This document shows, in pieces, positions 1 through 10,900 of a stretch of DNA of 64,000 nt. Under the pieces are notes generated by a model that searched no databases, was not told the DNA's origin, and saw only the letters and a list, made by a program, of their open reading frames with translations. The DNA comes from Anthonomus grandis grandis. Its lineage: Eukaryota; Arthropoda; Insecta; Coleoptera; Curculionidae. The position numbers and the translations under genes are program-made. Within the stretch, counting starts at the first letter, position 1. Every line of letters begins with the position of its first letter. The stretch spans positions 39,735,131-39,799,130 of the forward strand of contig NC_065548.1 in NCBI RefSeq assembly GCF_022605725.1, written 5' to 3'.

Positions 1-97
1 CCTGACGTTGTAAGGATGTAATATAGGGTGGTAAAGAATGAATGGATTCATCGTGTATAACTTGCTGATCACTTGAAGTTGTTTTAATTGAAAGAAA

Positions 98-415
98 TTA
101 TTTAATATCAGCAATTGTTTTAAAATATAAAGTTTCAAAATCATTTAGGTCCTGTTCAGTGAAATTATCAGGATCTAAACCTTCGAGTTCAAAATGAATC
201 TCTGAAAACTCTGTGAGCAATTTTGGTTCTATTTCTTTCAACCTCAATTCAATTTCAAGAATTGTTGATGGATTAGCACTTTCCTTTGAAGAATTAAAAT
301 AGTTTAATAAACGTGAATTAATTATACCCTTCTTTCTTACTAGATTTTGAATTCGGGGTAGTGTTTCATCTTCATCTAACTCGTTTCCACCCTTTGCTCC
401 TTTTGTTGGTGCCAT
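98..415 (-). pseudogene. BEL/Pao-type gag N-terminal fragment
   Basis: A 105-codon open frame whose ATG is at 415. The protein starts with a short charged leader, then has an alternating helix pattern: R-K-K-G-I-I-N-S-R-L at residues 27-36, L-R-L-K-E-I-E at about 57-63, and E-F-S-E-I-H-F-E-L-E-G-L-D at about 69-81. This spacing of basic, then Glu-rich, then E-L-E-x-L-D segments resembles the N-terminus of gag in BEL/Pao LTR retrotransposons, where it precedes the zinc knuckles. No knuckle, protease or polymerase follows because the frame stops at 98, near the window edge. It would assemble the retrotransposon particle in the cytoplasm. The family call rests on overall pattern, not on a catalytic motif; a different coiled-coil protein is possible. 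Confidence 0.45.
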
Positions 416-1911
416 TATGAAAAACTCGACAAGGTTTGTTTTAGTTTAAAAATGTGCTCAATTTCCCAAAGAAATATAAGAGGTGTGAAAAATAAGGAGC
501 CCTTGAGGATCCAAATGAATTACAAAGATATGTATTTTGTACTCTGACACAAATTTGCTAATATGACAGAATTGCACTATTAGAACTTCTTTACAAATTC
601 TAATTGTATATGCTAAGATTTAGCCTATATGCGATAAGATAAATATAATGTAAATATAAATGTAGCCGATTGAAACTATGTACTTAAATTCTAAAATAAC
701 ACTTCATTATGAATACATGTGAATTCTGGAATGCAGTAGTGAAAAATAACAACGTGACTTTTTTTTTCTGTCTGTCAAAAACGATTCAGGTGTTTTAATT
801 AACGTAAACCTTAACACTTGTAGTTTCAACCTCTTGAAATACATTCCTCAAGAGCCGGTGTGGTTGCTCCAATTGAATCGTCAGTGCATCGGCTTCAGCA
901 ATACTAGTAATAGGTAAGTACCATTTCCATTTCGCCCTAATTTAAATGGCTGTTTAGATTTTAATAGGGATAATTGTATGCTCTTGGGGTATATATATTC
1001 CAATTTATATCGGATTTTCGTATAGCACACAAAGCTATTATGCTGATAATAGTTTATATTTTTTTATTTTAATTTGAAAGAATCTTTCTTCTGCAAAGGA
1101 CATTATAAAATTTACTGTTCTATGCGGACATTTTAAATCCAGCTCAATCGCAGACTTTTTAGAATGACTTACTAATGAAATAAATATAATACTATATAAC
1201 TTTTTAGAAAAAAATAAGTAATGTATTAGTAACAATTTAATAACTTCCGCACAAAATAAAACAAAACCGAACAACTTACTATTAGGTATTTCGCAATGTT
1301 GCAAAATAATATGCACCTCGAGAAGTGATATTTTTAGAGAAGCCTATGGCTTTGGTAATATTTAATTTCCGTGTAACTGTTATGTAAATCTGTAAAAACT
1401 ACCATTTAATAAGAGTACTATAATTAGAAATAATATATCTAAAAGCATTTTACTAATATAACAGAAAACATTTATTATAAATAAATAAATTCATTAATTC
1501 TTTGTTCATTTATTCAACATTTCTTCATTAAAATTAACGTAACATACGGAATAAAGCGCAATCTGATAAATAAATGCATTTTCTTTTAAGAAGGCACTTT
1601 ATCTGGATATGCATTATCAAAATACAGATATAATGTGCTGATTTAGTACTTCAATCAGTATATGAACTCATAGTAAATTAGAAAAAAATTCCATTAACTT
1701 ATTTAGAATTCCATTAATTATCCCCGTAAAAAAACGTGTATTTGGACGAATATTAACGTATTAAAAAACTTGTGTAAAAACTTTTGCGCTAAGGCAAGTA
1801 TAGGTAGATCAACTTATAAGCCACTCTATATCTCGTTAATCTTTGCCAATAACCTCTAGAGACAGTTTGCATAATAATAATAATAGATGTCGTGCAAATA
1901 AAATTAAGACG
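416..1911. other. AT-rich stretch without a recognised gene
   Basis: No frame here looks like a real gene. The minus-strand 92-codon frame at 1038-1316 is Phe/Ile/Lys-rich low-complexity sequence typical of AT-rich DNA. If the 98-415 gag fragment is BEL/Pao, its 5' leader and LTR should lie here, but I could not place LTR ends. Confidence 0.5.
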
Positions 1912-2144
1912 TGTCGTGTAGTGAACATTGCGGTAAACGATGAACCGGCTGAAGTCAGAGCCGCGCAGGAACTACGCCCGAGATAACCTTAAGGCTACGA
2001 GAAGCACGAGTAGTTTTAAGTTGTAGTTAGAAGCGGTAATGATAAATCAGCTTTCATTTAAGTTTTTGTTAATCCCGGACAATAAAGATAAATACGAATA
2101 GGAATAATTTGTTTTTCATTTATGTTACATAGTAAGATGTAACA
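1912..2144 (+). repeat. 5' LTR of the Gypsy element
   Basis: 233 bp starting TGTCGTGTAG and ending GATGTAACA, thus TG...CA. It aligns without gaps to 6147-6379. An AATAAA-like signal (ACAATAAAGATAAA) sits in its second half, fitting LTR polyadenylation. Confidence 0.9.
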
Positions 2145-2146
2145 AT

Positions 2147-2159
2147 TGGCGACCAGGAT
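2147..2159 (+). other. tRNA primer-binding site
   Basis: TGGCGACCAGGAT begins two bases after the 5' LTR. TGGCGAC-type sites directly after the LTR are usual primer-binding sites in insect Gypsy elements. The priming tRNA was not identified. Confidence 0.65.
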
Positions 2160-2288
2160 TTTGGAACAGTGAAGGTAATAAGTCGGGATTAAGCACATGA
2201 ATTTTACGAGTTATGGCCGTATAAATGCCAAGTGTTGTGAAAACTGTGTTACGTAGCAATTATTTTATTAAATTCCCTTCTATTCACC

Positions 2289-3056
2289 ATGGCGAACCAA
2301 GAAAATCAGGCAGGATCAGTGGGGGCACAGGCCCAAGTTTATCAACTAATGTATCCGGGAGGCAACTTAAATATGCCAGGTTTTGATAGGGCAAAATCTA
2401 CTTGGAAAGTGTATACCCATGTTTTTAAGAATGAAATAAAAATACACGATATTGACGAAGGAAAAATGGCCCCAATATCTCTTACGTATGTTGGATTTGA
2501 AATTGTATCTCTATTAACTGAACTGTGTTTCTGTGAGAAAGTAGAAGAAAAGTATTTTCATGACCTTTTCAAAATGGTACAGGAACACCTGGAACCTGAC
2601 CAATCTGAGATGGCAGAGACCTATAAATTTATGCTTAGAACTCAGAAAGAGTCAGAATTCATAACCGAATATGTGTCAGCTTTAGAATCACTGACTAGGA
2701 CCTGCAACTTTCGTAATTATCTAGATAGGGGGATAAGTTCGGGATAAGTTTGTGCATGAGTTGCAAAGCCTTTCAGCAGGCAGTAAATATTGCTAAAAGT
2801 ATGAATTTGGCAGGAACTGAATCCAAGATGGTGGCACAGAAAGAATAGAGCTTCAGAGAGGTAAATAAGTTAAAAATTAAAGATTAGATTAAAGAGAGTG
2901 AGCCTGTTAATTTAATTTACCACTGTTGTGGTAAAAAGGGGCACATAAAACCAAGCTGCAGATTTAAGGATGAGGAGTGTCACAAGTGCAAAAAGATGGG
3001 GCACTTAGCATTTGTCGTAACAATTGCAATCCACCAAAAAACAAAAAGTAAAGTTT
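2289..3056 (+). pseudogene. Gypsy gag with two damaged zinc knuckles
   Basis: The capsid part is open from 2289 to 2747 (152 codons). A short local duplication-like disturbance at about 2730-2750 shifts the frame, after which gag continues in other frames (segments reading A-V-N-I-A-K-S-M-N-L-A-G near 2785-2820). Two CCHC knuckles follow at 2918-3030. In the first, the leading Cys codon reads TAC (Tyr, 2918-2920), leaving H-C-C-G-K-K-G-H. In the second, C-H-K-C-K-K-M-G-H is kept, but the last Cys (TGT near 3012) is one base out of frame. Gag would form the particle and bind the element RNA. Confidence 0.8.
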
Positions 3057-3161
3057 TATGAAGCACCGCAAGAAAGTCATTGCAGAGAACCCAAGCTCTG
3101 AGGACGCGAAGGTGTATTCAGTGCTGCAAGTGTGCTCTGAGGGAGCAGAGTTTTTTTTGAA

Positions 3162-3389
3162 GTGGAAAACATGTTCGGTGGGTTATATCAGACATGTGGA
3201 GTCAAGGACATCATGCAGATTACAAAGTTAAAGAACAAGAAGCCAGAAGTAACATTGAATATTAATGGTCCAGATGTATTATTTGACATTGAGTGTGGTG
3301 CGGATGTTACTTTGGTATCTGAAAGATATGTTAAAATGTATTTGCCTAATTTAAAGTTAGAAAAATCTAACTTAAAGCATATTGGGTAA
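3162..3389 (+). pseudogene. Gypsy aspartic protease (retropepsin), active site lost
   Basis: 75 codons with the retropepsin pattern V-L-F-D-I-E-C-G-A-D-V-T-L-V-S. In active enzymes the D-[ST]-G triad gives the catalytic Asp; here the place reads E-C-G, so both the Asp and the Thr/Ser are replaced. It lies between the gag knuckles and RT, as expected. It would cut the Gag-Pol polyprotein, but this copy cannot. Confidence 0.75.
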
Positions 3390-3555
3390 ACCTGTTAAAA
3401 TATTAGGTAATGCAGAAGTAAATGTAAATCTTTGAGTAAACATTATTTGGCACCCCTAGTTATTGTTGAGACAAGTAATAACAAGAAATTTAAAATAAAA
3501 GTTACAAATGAACAAGTTACATCTAGTGTACCTTTTGTTAAAAATAAAAGTAGGA

Positions 3556-4710
3556 ATTAACAACCGATATAAGAATATGTGGTGATTACAAAATAACGTC
3601 GTACCGATATCTAGAGATGCCCAGTCACTCAATTTCAGTTAATGTCGATATTTTTGCAAAAATTAATTGTGATGGTAAGTCAGTGGTAGTATTTTTTTAA
3701 AATTGATATTAAAAAGGCTTACATAAATCAGAGAATGGATGTCGATTCTTAGGAAATTACTAGAACTTAACAACTCCGTGGGGTTATTACATTTACTCCA
3801 CATTTATGATGTTTGGGACTTCCCGGCACCTCTAGATTGGCAAAGGTTTATAGATATACATTTTCAAAATCTTTCTAACGTTTATTGCTACATTAATGTT
3901 ATTCTTATAGCAAATGGGGATAGGGCTAGCCATGTAAAAACTCTAGAAATAGCTTTGAATAAATTATCTAAACTTAATATCAAAATAAATAAAAATATTT
4001 ATATTGAATAAAATAGAATACTGTGGTTACATTATAGATAAGGTAAAAGTAAGTAAAACTCCAGAGCATATTCTGGCAGTTTTAGAATCACCATCTCCAA
4101 AAGATTTAAAACAACTTAGTAGTTTTCTTGGTGCTATAAATTTTTATAACAAATGTATGCATAATGCAGCAGATAAATTGCATTTATTGTATCAGTTATT
4201 AAAGAGAAACATTTCTTGGGCATAGAATAATGAATATTCAAAAGTATTTGAATGGGCTAAAAAGTGCATAGCTTCGGATGAAGTCTTAGTGCACTATAAT
4301 CATAAGTTACCCTTAGTTTCAAGTTGTAATGCTTCTAAAATTGGTCTTGAAACAGATTTCTTAGTGACAATAATAAAAATAAGTTTTAAAAGAAACCTAT
4401 AGCGTTTACAAATTAGATTTTAACAGACACAGAGCAAAAATCTTCCCAGATAGACAAAGAAACATTATCAATTTTTTGGGCTGTAAAAAAATTGATTTAT
4501 ATTTAAAAAGTAACACTTTTACATTAGTGACTGCTCATGAACCATTAGTTTTTTTATTTCATCCTAATAACATTATATAGCTAGCTATTGGTAACATTTA
4601 TGCTGACAGAATGGCTAGATGGGCTTTGATTTCATTAATTGCAGTTATACTATTGAATATCGAACTTTACAGCATAATGCTTGTGCTGAATTTACATCTA
4701 GACTACCAAT
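3556..4710 (+). pseudogene. Gypsy reverse transcriptase and RNase H, inactive
   Basis: RT starts with D-I-R-I-C-G-D-Y-K near 3562-3590, a Gypsy RT hallmark. F-K-I-D-I-K-K-A-Y follows near 3697-3723 (motif A, catalytic Asp kept). W-Q-R-F-I-D-I lies at about 3838-3860. The catalytic Y-x-D-D box is replaced by Y-I-N-V at about 3888-3900, so both aspartates are lost. The thumb follows in a second frame (4004-4225, with D-L-K-Q-L-S-S-F-L-G). RNase H remnants run from about 4230 to 4710 and end in R-T-L-Q-H-N-A-C-A-E-F-T-S-R-L. At least four frame changes separate the pieces. Role: copying element RNA into DNA in the particle. Confidence 0.85.
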
Positions 4711-5435
4711 TCCATTAACCATAAATGAACCTGCTGAGTCAGATGAAAATATACCTACAACTAATAGCATTTTCATTAAAATTCCTCCAGTAACCCAGGA
4801 TGAAGTGGCAAAATCTACCCAAAATTATGCAATTCTAAGCAAGGTTTTTAAATATATTCAGCAAGGCTGGAATGAGAAAGTAGAGGGAGATTTACAACCA
4901 TATATATGTAAAGAACATGAATTATATATAGTTAAAGGGGTTATTATTTAGAGAGGTAGGATTGTCAATCCTGCTGAGTTAAAAGAAAAACTGTTATCTG
5001 AGCTGCACATAGGCGATTTTGGGTAATTTAAAATGAAAGCTTTAGACTTTAAAACTTAGAGTTATTTTTGGTGGCCAAATATTTATTAAGATATTTAGTC
5101 TATTAAAAAAAACTGTGAGGAGTGTTTACAAGTAAGAAAAAACCTGAATTTAAGCCATTACATGCCTAGAAAAGTTTGGCAAAGCTTTCATCTTGACTTT
5201 TCGGATCCCTTTTTGGGTTTTATGTGGTTAATTGTAGTAGATATCCACTCTAAATGGCCAGAAATTGCTCGAATCTCTAAAACTACGGCAGGTTTAACTA
5301 CTAAATATTTACGCAGTATGTTTGCAAGGTTTGGACTACCCAAACAGGTGATTACTGTATATATGAGCCTCAGTGAATTTCAGAGAAGTTTAGAAATATT
5401 TTTAAAAATAATAATATTAGACATATTTGCACTGC

Positions 5436-5555
5436 AGAAAAAATGAAAACTCTAAGTCTCAGTCTCAAAATGTCTTTTTAATTAATCAGGTGACATGTTT
5501 CGCTAATAAAGCATCATCAGACCTTATAGCTAGATGACCTGCTAAGTACTAAGAA
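5436..5555 (-). mobile_element. 120-bp hammerhead-bearing insertion (Penelope-type terminus)
   Basis: The insertion is flanked by a duplicated target: 5420-5435 and 5556-5571 match at 15 of 16 bases, the last 13 perfectly (ATATTTGCACTGC). Removing one copy plus the insert restores the integrase reading I-C-T-A-P-Y-H-P. Its minus strand carries a minimal hammerhead ribozyme. The rest matches the repeat at 55424-55640 (shared CTAAGTCTC-GTCTCAAAAT segment). It therefore looks like a terminal fragment of a Penelope-like element, or a small non-autonomous relative. Confidence 0.75.
5487..5526 (-). ncRNA. Minimal hammerhead ribozyme (HHR-1)
   Basis: Read on the minus strand: AAGGT (stem I), CTGATGA (core), a U, GCU-UUAUU-AGC (stem II), GAAA (core), CAUGUC (2-bp stem III, A-C/G-U with a 2-nt loop, then the GUC cleavage triplet), ACCU (stem I 3' strand). 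All strictly conserved core residues are present. The extra U between the first core box and stem II recurs in the other copies in this window. Minimal hammerheads with a very short helix III are known from Penelope-like elements, where they may act as dimers. Confidence 0.75.
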
Positions 5556-6137
5556 GATATATTTGCACTGCTCCATACCACCCAGCCGATAATAACGATC
5601 AAGTTGAACGAACGGTTCAAATCTTTAAGAATGCTCTGTCAGCTAGTAAGTTTGATAGCGACTAAACTTAACAAAGGCTATTATCTTGGTTGTTAGGTTA
5701 TAGAACAGCACCACATATATCAATAGGCAAGGCCCCTTGCGAACTGATATTTGGGAGATCATTAAGGACTCGGTTGTCAAAGCAGTTTATGTCTCATGGT
5801 AATGTGCAAGTTTCAATGGATGATTGTGAGTAAAAATGGTTGGAAGGGAGAGTTTTGGAACTTATAGGCAATGTAATAATAAGGTTGAAACTTCGAAAGG
5901 TGGTCTTATTAGAAATTTTACACAGATGTTGCCAATTCGAAAAACAAATCTATCTAATAATGAAATTTTGACCGAAGCTGTTAACAGTCAGTTAAATAAG
6001 GATAACGTACATGTAGAAAATAGCGGTAATTTCAAGTCGGCAGCAAACGATAACATCGCAAGTAAGTCATTATTTCTAAGACATAGTTCTAGGGTTCCAA
6101 AGTGTTAGATTTGTATGGTGTATGGTATAAGATTAGT

Positions 6138-6146
6138 AAGAAGGAG
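6138..6146 (+). other. Polypurine tract
   Basis: AAGAAGGAG abuts the 3' LTR start at 6147, the expected place for the plus-strand primer. Confidence 0.65.
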
Positions 6147-6379
6147 TGTCGTGTAGTGAACAGTGCAGTTAATGATGAATAGGCTAAAGCCAGAGCCGTG
6201 CAACAACCACGTCCGAGATAACCTTAAGGCCACGAGTGGCACGAGTAGTTTTAAGTTGTAGTTAGAACCGGTAATGATAAATCAGCTTTCATGTAAGTTT
6301 TTGTTAATCCCGGACAATAAAGATGAATACGAATAGGAGTAATTCGTGTTTTATTTATGTTATATAGTAAGACGTATCA
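6147..6379 (+). repeat. 3' LTR of the Gypsy element
   Basis: 233 bp starting TGTCGTGTAG and ending CGTATCA. It aligns end to end with 1912-2144 with about 27 substitutions and no visible indels. Confidence 0.9.
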
Positions 6380-7810
6380 AGGCAGCCGTGGCAATTAAGT
6401 GCCGCGTATGTTGAAACTTCACTTTTCCGACAACAACCCGACTCCAAGCTAATAAGCCCGATATAGTTTTGTTCAACAAGTAAGGTTACTCAAGTAATCG
6501 GCTACAACTCAAACTAATACTTTTAATAAGGAGAGTGAAAAGAGTGTCACGTACTGTTGTAGAGCTACCACAAATATCAGTATGGTAGTTCTAATTTTAA
6601 ATGTTTATAAGTAATAAATGATTGAGGTGAATGATAATGGTTATTTGCTAGCTTGTTTATGCTTTTTATAACCATGATTCGGAAAAGTTTTTCATTTAAT
6701 CCCTTGACAAAGGGGATCAAAAGAAAAACAAATGATATGAGATAGTGGTGTTACGTTACTTAAAACGGATATAAAACTTTTTTGTATGTCACAATGTAAT
6801 CTAAACATAATTATTAATATTTTTAGCCTTTGCTTAATTTCAGGCTAGACTGCCCCAATCAAAGGCTAAAAAGTATTAAAAAGATTTTGCATATAAAAGT
6901 AATTTATTAATATACCTTTACATAAACCGTCATTTCTGAATGAATTAAAACAATTTCTCTTTCTGTATACAAAATAAAGATATCGACCTAAAAAAACTCA
7001 TTCTTAATACATCTGTTTTTTAGCTTCTTTTAAAAGTAAAGGAAACTGTTAATCGAAAAACTCGTGTTGCTATACGATTTTTATGTTTTTGGTTTTTTTA
7101 TATGAGTTTATTCTAAAGATCCGGAACCTATTCACTAATTAAAAAACCCTTTTAATTATTAATAAAAACGGATCGATTAAAACCTTTATTTAAGAATATC
7201 CGCATTATCCTTTTTATACCTTAGTAGCAAAAATAGCTGAATGCGAAATGCTATGGCCGTCTTGCCACTTCCATATCTTCATTAAAAAATGCCTTTTCGA
7301 AACCATCTCTGCATATATAAGTGCCCTTTTGAACATTTTATTGAGCGCATTTCACTTTAAGTGCACCCGCTTTTTACGGATTTTACAGTTATTTGAACAT
7401 ATTGATATGCTCATTTGAGAAAATTTTCAAACGACTCTCAGACTGTCGCTATAAGATTCGCTTATTTTTTTATATAATATGCAATTTTGTGAAAACTGTT
7501 CTTGATGAAGTTGCAAATATTAGGTTTAAGTTTGTACGGTCCTTAATATCTTATTAATATTATCTATATTCGTAAAACAATTCTTATCTTTCCCTTGACT
7601 TAAATTACGCTAATTTTAATTTTTGGTTCAGCAAATCAAGGACGCTATTTTTAATGTCTTCTATTCATAATTGTAAAACGTAAGTCCAAACCAAAATATA
7701 AATTTCTAATTTAATGAAAAATCAAAATATCCACTGTAACTGAATAAATAAATTGGTAAACACAACACTATTTATATTACTCTTTGCACATATTATGAAT
7801 ACTCACATAC
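6380..7810. other. Non-coding, probably intronic; nothing recognised
   Basis: AT-rich sequence between the Gypsy 3' LTR and beat exon 3. No open frame, repeat or beat exon was found here, so the next beat exon probably lies left of the window or was too diverged to see. Confidence 0.5.
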
Positions 7811-7942
7811 TATTTCCATTTTTGCTTCACTTTGAGCACTGGAAAAAGATGGCGCCTCTGCAGACACTTCACATTTGTAAATACCACTAGTCTTCCAATT
7901 GACCGAATGCAGCACTACTTTCTTGCTGCTTGACTTTTGCAT
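7811..7942 (-). CDS. beat: beat exon 3 (end of first Ig domain)
   Basis: 44 codons in phase 0. The acceptor TTTCTAG ends at 7943, and the exon reads M-Q-K-S-S-S-K-K-V-V-L then S-G-I-Y-K-C-E-V-S-A-E-A-P-S-F. The donor is either GTATGT at 7810 (used here) or GTGAGT at 7806, which would add four bases. Exons of this content and length are typical of beat genes. Confidence 0.82.
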
Positions 7943-10900
7943 CTAGAAATAATATTACAATTGGCTTAAGGGTATATCTAACTTTATATTTTTAAGTTAA
8001 TACGTATTAATACAAAAATAATACTTGTAGTACAAAAAATGTATATCAAGATATGGCCTTGGAAGCCTAAATCAAAACTAATAATCATTACCAAAGATAA
8101 AAGCTTCACACAAATATAGCTTAACACTATACAAGGAATGTAGGTTAAAGCCTAATACTGACCATTTTTTTAAAGTAAGATAGGGGAGTTAACCATTTTT
8201 TGACGGATGTTAAAAGGAGTGTTTCCAATATAGTAGGACAATAATATAATATAGACTAGTCAAGATCTTATAAAATATTAAAGCATCAGAATGATGCCGT
8301 CTGATTTTAAGATTAAGGATATTAAACTGAATCTGTATTTGTGATTGCAGAGGGTGGTGCAGGCACCACTGCATTGCATTGCGCATAATAGACCTTCATT
8401 ATGCTCCTCTGTGAATACGAGACTTCTTTTTCAGCTTGTCATTCAGCCCAGCGAATCAACGAAAGTGACAACAGCGTCAAGGGACTCCTTGATATCTTCA
8501 AGGTAAGCAGGGCAGTCGCAAAGTATGTGTTCGATTGTCTCGTCTTCATGGGTGCATGCCCTGAATAGTGGACTTATGCTTAGTTCATTTTAAAAAGGTG
8601 GCCATTTAATTTACAGTGACTACTTAGGATGCCTGTCTTAAGACGTAGTTTTCCTTTAGTCAAAGACAAATTGGGGATTGCCTTCAGTTTGTCTGGGTAG
8701 CTAAGAACCTGCTTGGACCAATTGCAACCTTAAGTATTATCCCACTGCTTTGGGAAAAACGTGTGAGAGTATGATCTTATTAGCTCTTTGATATTACCAT
8801 TATCAGGTCCACACAAAGGCCCCCAATCCTACTGATTGAAGAGCGGCGGCCTTCTTAACAAGGGAGTCGACTGCCTGATTTCCCTTATTGTTGTTGTTGA
8901 AGCTTTCAAGAGGGTGCGATGGCATTGCTGCACTAGTTTCGACGTGAAGCGTGGCCTTGACATTGCAAGAACCACCTGCCTGTGGCTGTGCGTATCATTG
9001 CTACCGATTATTTGTTCTACCGTCAGGTTTATGCCGTATATTTTAGTTTGAAAGGCACTTGGCGTAGTGTCTAATGCTAGCTAGGCATTGTGTTTAGGCA
9101 AAGTCAACCTAAGCCTGTAGTTTTCAAAGCAAACTTGTTGCTTCTTGCCAGAGCCAAGCTTTGCGGGCCTGTCCTTATACTTATGTTCATTCCAGTGGAG
9201 CGGAAGCGCATAATTATGAGTAAGACGACCTTCTTGTTATAAATGTCTGGTTAATTACCAGATATTTTATCAAAGTATGACTTGCAAAGCACTGCTTTGT
9301 GTGGTTCTCATAACTCCCCTACTGTTGAGACATATAGTTACGAGTTAACAAGCTATGGCAAGTTAGTTACCGCAGATCTGTCCTGAGAAAAACCAAACCA
9401 ATAATCACTAACCTACGATGATCACTAATGGCTTATAGTCGTATAAAAGTTGTACACAAAATAATCTGTCAAACAGCTTAGCAACTGAAGACTAAGTCCA
9501 CATATCTCGATGTTTACAAATATCGGTTCTATCGCCACCTTAAAAATTAGCCTTAAAACGCTTACTTTTTAATAATCGGGATACCTCGTGTCAAGCAAAG
9601 TTTGAAAAGGTGATGCAAAGGCTTACTTAGATTATACACACAATTCTTAAGAAAAACAGATGGGATATCAGGGTTAATTTTAACAATTGTGACATGTTAA
9701 AATAAATAATTTTAAAATTTAAAAAAATAAATCGTTTTAAAATACTTGTTTGTTTTAATTTCAATAGAAATAGGAAATTCTAGTGTTAAATTTTGCCAAA
9801 AAAATATAAACGTATGGAAAAAAACTATATAGATATAATAGACAAATAGTAGAATAAAAATTGTCTATTGTTCTACTATTTGTCTATTATATCTATTATT
9901 CCCTATTATCTTTGCTTAATACAGCGGGTTTTCGGGTTAAGACTAATTAAAATTATAGGATTTCTTCAAAATTAAAAAAAAAACAATGTTTCCTTTTACC
10001 GTCATAATTAGTATTACCCAAAACGTTTGTAATATTTTACGTGATAAAGTCGCAAGATAAAAGAATAGTCGAGAAAATATAGGAGAAGTTTGGAAAATAA
10101 AACAAGTAATTGTAATAGCACTCAAGGGCAGTGTATCATATATAAGGTATTTTATATAATTTTCTTAGAAAAAAGAAAGAAAATAGCAGAAAATAGAAAA
10201 TATTATTTACACAACTTTGTATGTACATAGTGCTCGGTGAGGTAAGGAACAAAATTTTAATACGTGTTGTTTAGGTAAATTCGAGTCGAAAGTGTTATAT
10301 AAACATGGATCCTAAAATGTTTCCTTATTAAGATACAATTTCTTTTGAATTTTTTAATGCTAATAAGACAAAAATTACAATACCATTAGAGTATTAATTT
10401 CTTTAAAAACGAATTAGTATTAATTCGTTTTTAGTCGTTTTAGTTTTATTCATTTTGATGCACTAGTTGCATCAGTTTGACAGAGACTTTTATTAAATAA
10501 AATATTAATAATAATTTTATCATGGAGAAAATTGAAAGACCTCGAAAACCCTGCTTTATAGAATTACTGATTATCACGGTGACTGATTTCTATATTTCAC
10601 AAGTGGATTGCAATTGGACAAGTCGAAATTGGCAATATTTTCAACTAGCATGTTACAGGGAAAATTACGCAAAATATGTATGGTCTCCAAGAGATATTTT
10701 TTAAAATAATACGGCCTTTATATTTACCTTAGCTAACTCTGCAGAAAAATGTTAACTTTTGTTTGTCGTAATTATATTGCTTGACTTATAGTATAGTAGT
10801 ATATAGTTTATTTTTTAATTTAGGTTCAATGTCACCGTATATTTAAATTTTTCATATTTTTCTAGTTTAAAACCTGTTTTAGTTTCTGTGGTAGAGTTGC

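Larger units (their letters stand above)
4711..6108 (+). pseudogene. Gypsy integrase, interrupted by a 120-bp insertion
   Basis: The linker from RNase H runs to 4951. The HHCC zinc-binding region follows in broken frames (S-E-L-H-I-G-D-F-G near 4998-5024, and C-E-E-C-L near 5115-5130). The catalytic core is open at 5162-5446: H-L-D-F-S-D-P-F gives the first Asp, and S-K-W-P-E is the usual following motif. The second catalytic Asp, expected after F-G-L-P-K-Q-V-I-T, is missing (reads V-Y-M-S). At 5436-5555 an insertion splits the core; after it the frame resumes as I-C-T-A-P-Y-H-P. The C-terminal part, 5836-6108, ends in R-H-S-S-R-V-P-K-C, the usual Gypsy pol tail just before the PPT and LTR. 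Confidence 0.8.
1912..6379 (+). mobile_element. Ty3/Gypsy LTR retrotransposon, decayed
   Basis: A 4,468-bp element bounded by two direct repeats of exactly 233 bp (1912-2144 and 6147-6379). Order inside is primer-binding site, gag with two zinc knuckles, retropepsin, RT, RNase H, integrase and polypurine tract, the Ty3/Gypsy order. All coding parts carry stops and frameshifts, and several catalytic residues are gone, so it is dead. The LTRs differ at about 27 of 233 positions by eye (roughly 88% identity), so the insertion is old. I could not find a matching target-site duplication: the 5 bases before are AGACG and after are AGGCA. It lies downstream of beat exon 3, in the direction of the missing beat exons. 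Confidence 0.9.

Noticed and set aside
1038..1316. 92-codon minus-strand frame
   Set aside because: Phe/Ile/Lys-rich low-complexity translation of AT-rich DNA, no family pattern, no splice or start context.
1907..6384. Target-site duplication for the plus-strand Gypsy
   Set aside because: Flanks AGACG and AGGCA do not match well enough; I did not claim one.
10522..10704. 60-codon plus-strand frame in the beat intron
   Set aside because: No homologous pattern; length is expected by chance in this much sequence.
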